The translations under genes and the position numbers were made by a program. The notes below the pieces were generated by a model. That model ran no database searches and was not told the DNA's origin. It was given only the letters and a program-made list of their open reading frames with translations. This document shows positions 18,059 through 25,627 of a stretch of 64,000 bases of DNA, in pieces (position 1 is the stretch's first letter; the number at the start of each line of letters is the position of its first letter). The stretch covers positions 62,001-126,000 of the forward strand of contig NZ_JOEV01000026.1 in assembly GCF_000721105.1 (NCBI RefSeq). Reading direction: 5' to 3'. The DNA comes from Streptomyces cellulosae. GTDB taxonomy: Bacteria; Actinomycetota; Actinomycetes; Streptomycetales; Streptomycetaceae.

Positions 18059-18723
18059 GCGCACCGTCGGGCGCCGGGCGCAGGCCGGGCCGGGGCCGCC
18101 GCCTCATCCTGTGGCGGCACGGCCAGACCCTGTGGAACGTGGAGCGTCGCTTCCAGGGCACCACGGACGTGGAGCTCACCGAGACCGGCGTCGGCCAGGC
18201 CCGCCGCGCCGCCCGGCTGCTCGCCTCCCTGCAGCCCGACGCGATCGTCGCGTCCGACCTCCAGCGGGCCGCGAACACGGCAGCCGAGCTCGCCGCGCTC
18301 ACCGGCCTGGAGGTGACCCACGACGAGGGCCTGCGGGAGACCTACGCGGGCGTCTGGCAGGGTCTGACGCACGAGGAGATCATCGCCCGGCACGGCGACG
18401 AGTACGCCGCGTGGAAGCGCGGTGAGCCGGTGCGCCGCGGTGGCGGTGAACTGGAGACCGAGGTCGCCGACCGTGCGGCCCCCGTCGTGCTGCGGCACGC
18501 CGAGAAGCTGCCCGACGACGGCACGCTGGTCGTGGTCAGCCACGGCGGCACGATCCGCACCACCATCGGTCGTCTCCTCGCCCTGGAGTCCCAGCACTGG
18601 GAGAGCCTCGGCGGACTCTCCAACTGCTGTTGGTCCGTTCTCGGCGAGGGCGCCCGCGGCTGGCGCCTGCTCGAGCACAACGCCGGCACCCTTCCGGAGC
18701 CGGTGCTCGGCGACGACGACTGA
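18055..18723 (+). CDS. histidine phosphatase family protein (phosphoglycerate-mutase-like)
   Basis: 222 residues, starting at the GTG that overlaps the rsfS stop by four bases. Phosphatase core: LWRHGQT (about 18-24) with the phosphorylated His, ETYAGVWQG (conserved Glu/Gly region) and SHGGTIRT (about 162) with the second catalytic His. Members dephosphorylate varied small substrates; few are true glycolytic mutases. Coupling with rsfS is common in actinobacteria. A substrate cannot be deduced. Confidence 0.9.
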   Translation: MSAPSGAGRRPGRGRRLILWRHGQTLWNVERRFQGTTDVELTETGVGQARRAARLLASLQPDAIVASDLQRAANTAAELAALTGLEVTHDEGLRETYAGVWQGLTHEEIIARHGDEYAAWKRGEPVRRGGGELETEVADRAAPVVLRHAEKLPDDGTLVVVSHGGTIRTTIGRLLALESQHWESLGGLSNCCWSVLGEGARGWRLLEHNAGTLPEPVLGDDD

Positions 18724-18751
18724 GCGGCCCCGCGGACCCGGGAACCCGGAT

Positions 18752-18781
18752 TTCACTTTCCGGCAGGTCGCAGGCTAAAGT
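18752..18781 (+). promoter_or_regulatory. promoter of the first tRNA-Ala gene
   Basis: TTCACT (18752-18757), 18-bp spacer, TAAAGT (18776-18781). A perfect 8-bp hairpin (arms 18792-18799 and 18803-18810) lies in the 5' leader before the tRNA. Confidence 0.5.
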
Positions 18782-18841
18782 TCTTCTTGTTCGCCCCGCC
18801 GAGCGGGGCGAGACACCATGCGGCTCCGCCGCGTGGCGCAA

Positions 18842-18914
18842 GGGGCTATAGCTCAGTTGGTAGAGCGCCTGCATGGCATGCAGGAGGTCAGGAGTTCAAT
18901 TCTCCTTAGCTCCA
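18842..18914 (+). tRNA. tRNA-Ala (anticodon GGC)
   Basis: 73 nt, no encoded CCA. The acceptor stem GGGGCTA/TAGCTCC contains the G3:U70 pair that identifies alanine tRNAs; D arm GCTC/GAGC; anticodon loop ATGGCAT with GGC; T arm AGGAG/CTCCT with TTCAATT. Identical to the copy at 22068. Reads GCC and GCT codons. Confidence 0.97.
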
Positions 18915-18951
18915 CGGATCGACACTCTCTTGAGTTGTCAAAGATCGTCCA

Positions 18952-18985
18952 GAAAGATCCCGTCTCTCATGAGACGGGATCTTTC
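18952..18985 (+). terminator. terminator of the first tRNA-Ala gene
   Basis: Perfect 15-bp stem (18952-18966 and 18971-18985) with loop TCAT, 38 bp after the tRNA. It overlaps the 3' end of the convergent regulator gene and may stop both transcripts. Confidence 0.75.
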
Positions 18986-19821
18986 GTGTTCGCCGACTCC
19001 CTCAGCGCAGCCGTGCGCCGCTCCGTCTCCTCGTCGTCCGGCGTGTAGACCACGATCCGGCACTCCGGCATGCCGTTGACCGACAGCGACAACGACGTCA
19101 TCCGCAGCTCGCCCGCCTCCGCGTGCCGGAAGACCTTCACCCGCCGCCCGGGCTCCGCCACGTCGCCGCTCTCCCACAGCCGCACGAAGAGGGGACTGGC
19201 TGCCGAGAGCCCGCGTATGAAGTCCTCCCAGGCCGGCTCCCCGGCGTGCAGTCCGTAGGCCGCGCGCAGGGTGGCCACCATCACCGGCAGCTCCGTCTCC
19301 CGGAACATCAGGGGACAGTCCTCCTCGGAGTACGTGAACAGCCGCCACAGCGCGTTGGGGGTGCGGTCCGCCGGGACCGGCTTGGTGAAGAAGAGGTTCC
19401 GGTAGACGCGGTTGGCGGCCAGGATGTCGTACCGGGAGTTGTAGACCACCGCCGGGCGCGGATCGAGGGCGTCGATGATGCCCTGGACCTCCGGGCCGAT
19501 CCTCTGGGCGAGGGCCTCCGGCGTGGGCGTGTACGGGACTTCGGCGAGATGGTAGAGGTGCTCGCGCTCCGGTGGGTCGAGCCGCAGGGTGCGCGCCACG
19601 GCGTCCAGGACCTGCGCGGAGGCGTTGATCGGCCGCCCCTGTTCCAGCCACGTGTACCAGGTGATCCCCACGCCCGAGAGCTGGGCGACCTCCTCCCGGC
19701 GCAGGCCCGGTGTGCGGCGCCGGAAGCCCGGCGGCATGCCCACGTCCTGCGGTGTCACACGGGCGCGCCTGTTGCGCAGGAAGGCGGCCAGCTCGGGTCG
19801 TCGGCGCTGTGTCGTCCCCAT
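18967..19821 (-). CDS. Xre-family regulator with MmyB-like ligand-binding domain
   Basis: 284 residues. N-terminal helix-turn-helix (about 20-75; LRREEVAQLSGVGITWYTWLEQGR spans the recognition region in two pieces) and a C-terminal MmyB-like PAS-type domain (about 100-275) containing NRVYRNLFF and SPLFVRLWESGDV, thought to bind fatty-acid-like ligands. The ATG at 19821 follows GGGGG by eight bases. It diverges from an MFS exporter gene, a common arrangement in which the regulator controls the transporter. The two starts are 109 bp apart. Confidence 0.9.
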   Translation of the reverse strand: MGTTQRRRPELAAFLRNRRARVTPQDVGMPPGFRRRTPGLRREEVAQLSGVGITWYTWLEQGRPINASAQVLDAVARTLRLDPPEREHLYHLAEVPYTPTPEALAQRIGPEVQGIIDALDPRPAVVYNSRYDILAANRVYRNLFFTKPVPADRTPNALWRLFTYSEEDCPLMFRETELPVMVATLRAAYGLHAGEPAWEDFIRGLSAASPLFVRLWESGDVAEPGRRVKVFRHAEAGELRMTSLSLSVNGMPECRIVVYTPDDEETERRTAALRESANTKDPVS

Positions 19822-19863
19822 CGTCACATCCCCCATCGTCGAGGTCCGGCCGGCCCCCTGCCA

Positions 19864-19884
19864 GGTGCTGTCAGTACCAGCATC
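19864..19884. promoter_or_regulatory. possible operator between regulator and exporter
   Basis: Imperfect dyad GGTGCTG-N7-CAGCATC (one mismatch) in the divergent gap between the Xre regulator and the MFS gene. Position suits control of both; binding is not shown. Confidence 0.25.
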
Positions 19885-19930
19885 AGCGGGCACTCGGCAC
19901 CCGTGTCCCAGGGGCGTCAGGCTCACGGGC

Positions 19931-21415
19931 ATGACGACAACACCCAGGACGGGACCGGGTCCCACACCCCTGCCGCTGCCGGCCGGAGGCGATGTCATCA
20001 GTAAAGCGCCCGGCACTGACAATCGGCCCCGGTCGCTGCTGACGCTGGTTCTCGCGGCCCAGTTCATGGCGCTGCTCGACGTGTTCATCGTGAACGTCGC
20101 GGCGCCCACCATCGGCACCGACCTCCATGCGTCGGGCGGCGAACTGCAGTTGGTGATCGCCGGTTACGCCATCACCTACTCCGTGCTGCTGATCACCGGC
20201 GCCCGCCTCGGCGGCCGGTTCGGCCACGGTCGAATCCACCTCGCGGGCCTCGCCGTGTTCACGGCGGCCTCGCTCGCCTGCGGTCTCGCGCAGGGCGTCA
20301 CCGAACTGATCGTCTTTCGCCTGGTCCAGGGCGCCGGTTCGGCGGTGATGATCCCTCAGGTGCTCAGTCTGATCCAGCGCCACTTCACCGGCGAGGCCAG
20401 GGTCAAGGCGCTCGGCGCCTACTCGGCGGTGCTCGCCGTCGGGGCCGCCGCCGGGCAGGTCGTCGGCGGAATCCTGGTCAGCGCCGACCTGTTCGGCACC
20501 GGCTGGCGGCCGGTGTTCCTCGTGAACGTGCCCGTCGGCCTCGTGCTGCTGGTCGTCGGCGGTCACGTCCTGCTGCCCGGCGACAAGGCGGCGGCACGGG
20601 AACCGGCCCGCGGCCTCGACCTGCCCGGCCTGGTGCTGCTCGGGGCGGCGGTGTCGCTGTTCACGGTGCCGCTGGTGCTCGGGCAGGAGGAGGACTGGCC
20701 GCTGTGGTCCTGGCTGTCGCTGGGCGTCGGCGCACTGCTGTTCGGGCTGTTCTGCGCGTACGAGTCCCGGCTGGCCCTGCGCGGCGGCGCCCCGCTGATC
20801 GCACCCCGTGTACTGCGTCACCCCGGCATGGCGCTCGCCGTGTTCCGGATCACGGCGGTCATGGCCGTCAACGGAGGCTTCCTGTTCGCGCTGACCCTGC
20901 ACGTCCAGGGCGGCCTCGGCTACAGCCCGCTGCGGGCGGGGCTCACCTTCGCGCCGACCGCCGTCGTCTTCGGCCTGGTCGGCCTGACCTGGCGCAACTG
21001 GCCCGTGTCCTGGCAGCGTGCGCTGACCCCGGCCGGATTCGTGATCACCGCGCTGGCCGTCGCCGGCGTGGGCCTGGACCTGAAGGGCGGCGACGAGGGA
21101 GGTGCGCTGCTGTACGTCGCGTACGCCGGCGTGGGCGTCGGTCTCGCGCTCGCCTTCAGTCCGACGCTCACCCGGGCGCTGGCGACGGTGGCGCCCGAGA
21201 ACGCGGCGGACGCCAGCGGTCTGCTCGCCACCGTCACACAGCTCGGCCAGCTGATCGGAGTCGCGGCGTTCGGCACACTGTTCTTGAACCGGCTTGAGTC
21301 ACTCCGGGGCCTCGGGGCGTATACCTCTGCGGAGGCGCTGTTGGCGTGCATGTTCGCGCTGGCCGGAACCGCCGCGGTGGGTGCCGTGTCCGGACTGGTA
21401 CTGAGGCGTCGCTGA
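19931..21415 (+). CDS. MFS transporter, DHA2 (14-helix) drug exporter family
   Basis: 494 residues. After a 35-residue Pro/Gly-rich cytosolic start come about 14 hydrophobic segments. Family motifs: LDVFIVNVAAPTIGTDLHAS in helix 1 (DHA2 motif D1-like), RLGGRFGHGR (loop 2-3, motif A) and QGAGSAVMIPQ followed by GAAAGQVVGGIL (motif C, exporter hallmark). Expected to expel drug-like compounds by proton exchange. The ATG at 19931 was chosen because the open frame upstream lies within the divergent promoter and regulator gene. Likely regulated by the neighbouring Xre protein. Confidence 0.9.
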   Translation: MTTTPRTGPGPTPLPLPAGGDVISKAPGTDNRPRSLLTLVLAAQFMALLDVFIVNVAAPTIGTDLHASGGELQLVIAGYAITYSVLLITGARLGGRFGHGRIHLAGLAVFTAASLACGLAQGVTELIVFRLVQGAGSAVMIPQVLSLIQRHFTGEARVKALGAYSAVLAVGAAAGQVVGGILVSADLFGTGWRPVFLVNVPVGLVLLVVGGHVLLPGDKAAAREPARGLDLPGLVLLGAAVSLFTVPLVLGQEEDWPLWSWLSLGVGALLFGLFCAYESRLALRGGAPLIAPRVLRHPGMALAVFRITAVMAVNGGFLFALTLHVQGGLGYSPLRAGLTFAPTAVVFGLVGLTWRNWPVSWQRALTPAGFVITALAVAGVGLDLKGGDEGGALLYVAYAGVGVGLALAFSPTLTRALATVAPENAADASGLLATVTQLGQLIGVAAFGTLFLNRLESLRGLGAYTSAEALLACMFALAGTAAVGAVSGLVLRRR

Positions 21416-21424
21416 CCGTATTGG

Positions 21425-21453
21425 TCCGGCCGTGGCAGAATCAAACGGCCGGA
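21425..21453 (+). terminator. hairpin after the MFS gene
   Basis: Perfect 9-bp arms TCCGGCCGT/ACGGCCGGA with an 11-nt loop, 10 bp after the stop. The loop contains CAGAAT, which could also serve as a -10 for the next gene (CTGACC 18 bp upstream), so the role is ambiguous. Confidence 0.4.
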
Positions 21454-21484
21454 AGGGGGCGCGGCCCGACGGGAGGGAGCAGTG

Positions 21485-21658
21485 ATGCCTGCGAGCATCC
21501 TCAAGGAGATCGGCCACCTCCTTGATGCAGCGTCGACACAGGACACGGTGATTCGTCTCAGCTGCCCTTCCTGCGGTTCTGTTCATGTGGCCCAAGTGCT
21601 CGGCGACAACGGCGGAGTTTCCTACGTGTGCACGGCCTGCGGCCACAGCTGGAGCTGA
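21485..21658 (+). CDS. small zinc-ribbon protein (57 aa)
   Basis: Starts MPASILKEIG from an ATG eight bases after GGGAGG; the GTG one codon earlier is an alternative. An N-terminal helix is followed by CPSCGSVHV (about 28-36) and CTACGHSW (about 49-56), two CxxC pairs that would bind one zinc. Below the length threshold of many gene finders. Four bases separate it from the next gene, also cysteine-rich, so they are probably co-expressed. Function unknown. Confidence 0.65.
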   Translation: MPASILKEIGHLLDAASTQDTVIRLSCPSCGSVHVAQVLGDNGGVSYVCTACGHSWS

Positions 21659-21661
21659 TCG

Positions 21662-21895
21662 ATGGGTGCACACAGGCGAAAGTGCGACTGGTGCGGCAGC
21701 GGTACGCCGATCGTCCGTGACATGGAGCCGGTCAACCCCGACTACCAGTACTGGTGCGAGGAATGCGCCCGGGCGCTGATCATAAAAGGCGACCCGATCG
21801 AGACGTACCGCGAACTGGAGGGCGAGCCGATCTACGGGCGGCTCCTCGAGGAGCACTGCACGCTCAAGCGGTTCTATTCGTTCGTCACAGCGTGA
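21662..21895 (+). CDS. small zinc-binding-like protein (77 aa)
   Basis: 77 residues. Two pairs, CDWCGSG (8-14) and CEECARA (about 32-38), suggest a zinc knuckle, followed by a helical acidic segment (PIETYRELEGEP) and one further Cys near 65. It begins four bases after the preceding zinc-ribbon gene. No known catalytic motif; possibly a nucleic-acid or protein-binding accessory factor. Its stop codon lies inside the first unit of a short repeat array. Confidence 0.72.
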   Translation: MGAHRRKCDWCGSGTPIVRDMEPVNPDYQYWCEECARALIIKGDPIETYRELEGEPIYGRLLEEHCTLKRFYSFVTA

Positions 21896-21954
21896 TGTCA
21901 CGGCGTGATGTCACGCTGTGAGGCCAGGCTGTGATGTCACGGCTGTGATGTCAC
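21892..21954. repeat. array of GTGATGTCAC units with about 13-bp period
   Basis: Four exact copies of GTGATGTCAC start at 21892, 21905, 21931 and 21945, and a degraded copy (GTGAGGCCAG) sits at 21918, so the period is 13-14 bp. Each unit is itself a short inverted repeat, GTGA-TG-TCAC. The array begins in the stop codon of the small zinc-binding gene and ends 46 bp before the promoter of the second tRNA-Ala gene. Confidence 0.75.
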
Positions 21955-22000
21955 GGAGCGAGTGGACACAACCCCTCAATTCAGACAGGGTGGAAACGAT

Positions 22001-22030
22001 TTGGTGCTCCCCCCGGTGGCCCGGTAATGT
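22001..22030 (+). promoter_or_regulatory. promoter of the second tRNA-Ala gene
   Basis: TTGGTG (22001-22006), 18-bp spacer, TAATGT (22025-22030), close to the main sigma-factor consensus; the tRNA begins 37 bp downstream. Confidence 0.5.
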
Positions 22031-22067
22031 TGGCGTCGCCGCCGGGGAAACCGGGCGGACACCGCAA

Positions 22068-22140
22068 GGGGCTATAGCTCAGTTGGTAGAGCGCCTGCAT
22101 GGCATGCAGGAGGTCAGGAGTTCAATTCTCCTTAGCTCCA
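22068..22140 (+). tRNA. tRNA-Ala (anticodon GGC), second copy
   Basis: 73 nt, identical to the copy at 18842, including the G3:U70 pair and anticodon loop ATGGCAT. Five bases upstream (CGCAA) and one downstream are also shared, giving a 79-bp direct repeat 3.2 kb apart. Confidence 0.97.
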
Positions 22141-22145
22141 CAGTC

Positions 22146-22180
22146 AGATCCCGCCGGATCAACTCGATCCGGCGGGATCT
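22146..22180 (+). terminator. terminator of the second tRNA-Ala gene
   Basis: Perfect 15-bp stem (22146-22160 and 22166-22180), 5-nt loop AACTC, starting six bases after the tRNA. Confidence 0.75.
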
Positions 22181-22226
22181 TCGCGTTTCCGGGGCCGGTT
22201 GGCGGACCGGCGCTCCATGGCCACAG

Positions 22227-22260
22227 CGAAGGGGCCGCCCGTTCTCGGGCGGCCCCTTCG
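22227..22260 (-). terminator. terminator after the NuoF-like gene
   Basis: Perfect 15-bp stem (22227-22241 and 22246-22260) with loop TTCT, 14 bp past the stop codon of the minus-strand gene. Being symmetrical, it can also end read-through from the tRNA side. Confidence 0.75.
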
Positions 22261-22273
22261 TGGTGCGTCGGGC

Positions 22274-23884
22274 TCAGCGGCCCAGGGCCCGGCGGCCGCG
22301 GCCCTGGGAGAGGACCGGGAGGTTGCGGGACGGAGCCTGTCCGCGCGTGTCCTCCTCGATGCGCAGGGCCAGCGCGGGGCAGCGGCGGACCGCGCGCAGC
22401 GCCTTCGCCTCGGCGTAGCGCGGCACTTGGGCCTGTGCCACGGTCGGGAAACCGTCCGCGCCGAGTTCGAAGACCTCGGGGAGGATGTCGGCGCACAGTC
22501 CGTGGCCCCGGCACAGCGTCCAGTCGACGTAGATCTTCTGACGGCTGGGACCGGTCTCCTCGTCCTGTTGGCCGCCCGGGATGCCCATGGGGGCCTTGCC
22601 GCCCTCGAAGAGCGGCAGAACGCCCTCCACGGGCCTTCCGCAGCCGTTTCCGAGGACGTGCGCGGCCAGGTCGTCGGTGAACGCCTTGATCGTCGACTCC
22701 AGGAACATCGCGGAGCCGTCCGGGTGCGAGCACGCGCCGCGCCGCTTCACGTTCTTGGCGACCTGCTTGAGGGCCTCCAGGGCAGCCGGTCCGCCGCCGT
22801 TGATGATGTCCTCCATGCCGCGCGCGGCGGCCGGCAGTCCGAGGTAGCAGGGACCGCACTGCCCCGCGCTCTCCTCCGCCAGCCACTGCGCCACCCGCAG
22901 CGACTCGCCCAGCGGACAGGTCTCCTGACTGATCGGCAGGATCGCGCCGGCGCCGAGCGCGCCGCCCACCGCGTCCAGGGAGTTGCGGGAGACGATCGCC
23001 TCGTTGACCGTCGCCGCGTCGATCCACTTGCCGTGGTAGCCGCCGGTCAGCACGCCCTGCGGTACGGGCGGGGCGCCGGCGAGCTGAAGGACGTAACGCA
23101 ACGGCACACCCGTGGGGACCTCGATCACCATGGGGCGGGCGACCGCACCGGAGACCGTGAGCATGACGGTGCCGGGTTCGTCGTAGAGGCCGGTGTTGCC
23201 GTAACGCTCCGGGCCGATGCGGGCGGCGATGGCGAGCTGGGCGAACGTCTCGGCGTTCGACAGGAGGGTGGGGGCGCCGCCGACGCCGTTCTGCGAGGCG
23301 CTGACCTTGCGGCCGGGAGGGATCGCCGGGCCGCCGTCGATGGAACGGATCAGCGACGCGGCGGCGCCGGTGACCATGCGCACCGGGTTGCGCTGCACGC
23401 TCGCGCGCAGGGCGGACCGGCGGCTGTTGCTCAGGCCGCGTTCGGCGAGCGCGGCCTCCATGGAGCGCTGGGTCGACTCCCGGGTGACCCCCACCACGAG
23501 CGTGCGGGCACCCAGGGCCTCGGCGACCAGCAGCGCGCCGTCCAGGATGAGGTGCGGGGCACGGTTGATCAGCACCGTGTCCTTGCGGCAGGCCGGCTCG
23601 TCCTCACTGCCGTTGACGACGACGACCGGCCGTACGCCGCGCTTGATCGCCGCCTCGGCGACCGAGCGCAGCTTCTTGTGGAAGGGGAAGCCCGCGCCGC
23701 CGCGGCCCTTCAGGTTGATGCGTTCGGAGAGCTGCGCGAGCTGCTCTCCGCCCATCGGTTCGAGCGGCCCGTGCACCTTCAGGTGCATGGGCAGATCAAG
23801 TCTTTCGACAAGGTCGAAACCCGACGTGAGCTGGGGAAGACCGACCACGCGGACTTCTGGGACGTCGGGCAGGGCCTCGTTCAC
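22274..23884 (-). CDS. NuoF-like NADH-binding flavo/iron-sulfur protein with C-terminal ferredoxin domain
   Basis: 536 residues. The 51-kDa complex I subunit fold: FMN/NADH region with GRGGAGFPF and GSEDEPACRKD, an SLBB domain (GYHGKWID), a 4Fe-4S domain with CGPCYLG (about 341) and a later Cys (RRGACSHPD, about 381), then an added ferredoxin-like domain with CRGHGLC (about 459) and RRCPALAL (about 502). The start GTG overlaps the stop of the upstream membrane gene (GTGA) and has GGAGG seven bases before it. No nuoE or other complex I gene is near, so it is an orphan NADH:ferredoxin-type module, probably passing electrons to the membrane partner. Substrate and direction are unknown. Confidence 0.87.
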   Translation of the reverse strand: MNEALPDVPEVRVVGLPQLTSGFDLVERLDLPMHLKVHGPLEPMGGEQLAQLSERINLKGRGGAGFPFHKKLRSVAEAAIKRGVRPVVVVNGSEDEPACRKDTVLINRAPHLILDGALLVAEALGARTLVVGVTRESTQRSMEAALAERGLSNSRRSALRASVQRNPVRMVTGAAASLIRSIDGGPAIPPGRKVSASQNGVGGAPTLLSNAETFAQLAIAARIGPERYGNTGLYDEPGTVMLTVSGAVARPMVIEVPTGVPLRYVLQLAGAPPVPQGVLTGGYHGKWIDAATVNEAIVSRNSLDAVGGALGAGAILPISQETCPLGESLRVAQWLAEESAGQCGPCYLGLPAAARGMEDIINGGGPAALEALKQVAKNVKRRGACSHPDGSAMFLESTIKAFTDDLAAHVLGNGCGRPVEGVLPLFEGGKAPMGIPGGQQDEETGPSRQKIYVDWTLCRGHGLCADILPEVFELGADGFPTVAQAQVPRYAEAKALRAVRRCPALALRIEEDTRGQAPSRNLPVLSQGRGRRALGR

Positions 23885-25179
23885 CTATAGCCTCCGGAAG
23901 GCATGTTCCAAGGTTCGCCCGAACCCGGTGCGTCGAAGTCGTGCGAGGCACCGGGTGCTGGTTCAGTGGCGGGACCGCTGTTGTTGTACGTGTCATCGGG
24001 GTAGTACGCGCCGTAGAGGGTGTTTGTCTCAGCGGTGTCGTACACATCACTCGAGCCGTAGCCGGACGCGCCCGCGTTGCCGTAGGCGGGGATGTTGAAT
24101 CCGGTGTCGTTGAGCGGGTCGTAGGCCGACGGGGGTGCCTCGCCCACCGGCGGCGGGGACGGGATCGGCCAGCTGCCCGAGGTGCTGCCGCCGCCGTCCA
24201 TGCGCGGGATCGCCTCCGTGGGCTGCATGTCCATCGGCAGGTCCATGCGCGCGGTCTGGTCGGCCGCGAACGGCTCCTGACGCGCGCGTGGAGGTGTGGA
24301 GACGGCGCGGTAGGCGGCCGCGAAGCCGTTCGCGGGCTCGGGGGCCGCGGGGGCCGCCGGGGCCCCGTAGGCGGGGTTGGAGCGTGTCTGGGAGCGCGCG
24401 CCCCGCTGGTTCTCGTAGCCCGGGAGGGAGCCCGTGGACTCCGCAGCCACCCGGGCCCGGCTGGCGTCCAGGTCTTCGCGGCCCGGCCGCTCCGAGGTGC
24501 CCATGATCGCGGCGATGCGGTCGGCGACCTTGCGCTTGACCGGGCGCGGGGCGGCGCGCAGGGCGAGTGCGGCGGTGACGCCGAGCACGGACAGGCCGTA
24601 CATGATCACGAAGATCGGCTTCGCCGTGCGGCCCGCGTACAGGCCGTGGATCAGCGCCGCGCACCAGGCCGGGTAGGCCAGCATGTGCATGGCGCGCCAG
24701 CGGGCGGCCACCGGGGCGGGGGAGGCGAACCTGCTGCGCAGGGCACCGGTGATGCCCACGAAGATCATGAGCAGGCCGGCCAGGGAGCCGAGACCGATCA
24801 GGCCCTCGATGCCGGTCACGCCGAGCGAGAAGGGGATCAGCGCGGCGATCAGCTGGGTGTGGTCGAGGGCGATCTTGGTGGTGATGTGCAGCAGCAGGAA
24901 CGCGATCGAGGCGACCGCGGTCGTCCGGTGCACCGCCTGCCCGATGATGCGCTGGCGTGTGTGCAGGAAGATCCGGTCCTGGGCGACCAGGCCCCAGATC
25001 ACCGAACAGCTGAGCGATACGAGGGACAGGACGCCCGCGCCGAAGTTCAGGAAGTCGCGGAAGCGGTCGCCTCCGACCAGCACGACCACGGGTATCAGGA
25101 GCAGGACGACAGCCGACGCCACCCCATAGGCCGATCGGCCCGGCTGGGGGAGTGAGCTGTTACTACGACGAGGGTTCAT
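23881..25179 (-). CDS. ferric-reductase-like bis-heme b transmembrane protein
   Basis: 432 residues. Residues 20-215 hold about six transmembrane helices with two histidine pairs, H84/H98 and H165/H178, spaced as in cytochrome b/ferric reductase domains to bind two hemes across the membrane. Residues 225-432 form a cytosolic, Pro/Ala/Ser-rich tail with little predicted structure. No FAD or NAD domain is attached; the overlapping downstream NuoF-like gene could supply electrons. Likely moves electrons across or within the membrane to an unknown acceptor. GGAG lies ten bases before the ATG. Confidence 0.85.
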   Translation of the reverse strand: MNPRRSNSSLPQPGRSAYGVASAVVLLLIPVVVLVGGDRFRDFLNFGAGVLSLVSLSCSVIWGLVAQDRIFLHTRQRIIGQAVHRTTAVASIAFLLLHITTKIALDHTQLIAALIPFSLGVTGIEGLIGLGSLAGLLMIFVGITGALRSRFASPAPVAARWRAMHMLAYPAWCAALIHGLYAGRTAKPIFVIMYGLSVLGVTAALALRAAPRPVKRKVADRIAAIMGTSERPGREDLDASRARVAAESTGSLPGYENQRGARSQTRSNPAYGAPAAPAAPEPANGFAAAYRAVSTPPRARQEPFAADQTARMDLPMDMQPTEAIPRMDGGGSTSGSWPIPSPPPVGEAPPSAYDPLNDTGFNIPAYGNAGASGYGSSDVYDTAETNTLYGAYYPDDTYNNSGPATEPAPGASHDFDAPGSGEPWNMPSGGYR

Positions 25180-25451
25180 GGGGGCAACTCCGAGCAGTTT
25201 CGGGAAAGCGGTCCCGCTGCCGCACTTTAAGTGGCGCCATACCGGTGGGTACGTGGTTTGGGTTATTGCGTTGTTATCAAATGACGATGGGGCGGTGTGA
25301 TGTCCCTTAGTGGCTGTTACGCGAAGTAACCTTTGGCCTGGATTCAGTTGTTGTCACGTGTGATCAGTGGCGCCCGACAGGATCTGTGAGGGCAGCACCC
25401 GGTGCCAAGGAGGCATACGTAAGCGCGTCGCGTTGTGCTCAAGCGCTGCGG
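25180..25451. other. intergenic region between the heme protein and the leuS leader
   Basis: No gene was seen. The inverted repeat GTTAC-N5-GTAAC (25316-25330) lies about 140 bp before the minus-strand heme gene and could be an operator. The sequence here is noticeably less GC-rich than its surroundings. Confidence 0.35.
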
Positions 25452-25463
25452 TACCCTAACCGC

Positions 25464-25502
25464 ATGCGTGCCGTACGCCTTCTGCTTAGCGGGCCGCGCT
25501 GA
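25464..25502 (+). CDS. leuS leader peptide, MRAVRLLLSGPR
   Basis: Twelve codons with three consecutive leucines at 25479-25487 (CTT CTG CTT). CTT is a rare leucine codon in such a high-GC genome, which fits a sensing role. It begins six bases after a -10 hexamer without a ribosome site, so it is probably translated from a leaderless mRNA. Its stop lies in the first arm of the attenuator stem. Confidence 0.68.
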   Translation: MRAVRLLLSGPR

Positions 25503-25549
25503 TCAGTCCCGACCGCTGGTGAGAGACCGCGGTCGGCATCGGCGCGGCG

Positions 25550-25575
25550 TCCCCTCCTGTGTGAGGGGATTTTTC
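25550..25575 (+). terminator. intrinsic attenuator terminator before leuS
   Basis: Stem TCCCCTC/GAGGGGA (25550-25556 and 25563-25569), 6-nt loop, followed by TTTTTC (25570-25575). A hairpin with a real T run is unusual here and lies 53 bp before leuS, so it must be conditional. Confidence 0.75.
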
Positions 25576-25627
25576 GTTTCCTGAATCACAGCCGCCGGCA
25601 GAGACGATCGATGGAGCTTTGAGGATC

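Larger units (their letters stand above)
25452..25575 (+). promoter_or_regulatory. leuS leader: leaderless Leu leader peptide and attenuator
   Basis: TACCCT (25452-25457) is a -10 six bases before the leader-peptide ATG. After the peptide, GCCGCGCTGAT (25493-25503) can pair with ATCGGCGCGGC (25538-25548), 11 bp with one G:U, enclosing a smaller GACCGC/GCGGTC stem; then comes an intrinsic terminator (25550-25575). A ribosome stalled at the Leu codons would cover the first arm and change the fold, raising leuS expression when leucyl-tRNA is low. Mechanism inferred from layout; predicted leader-peptide attenuators of branched-chain genes are known in actinobacteria. Confidence 0.7.

Noticed and set aside
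22199..23890. 563-codon plus-strand frame opposite the NuoF-like gene
   Set aside because: The minus strand has all cysteine motifs and an overlapping coupled start; the other strand is featureless.
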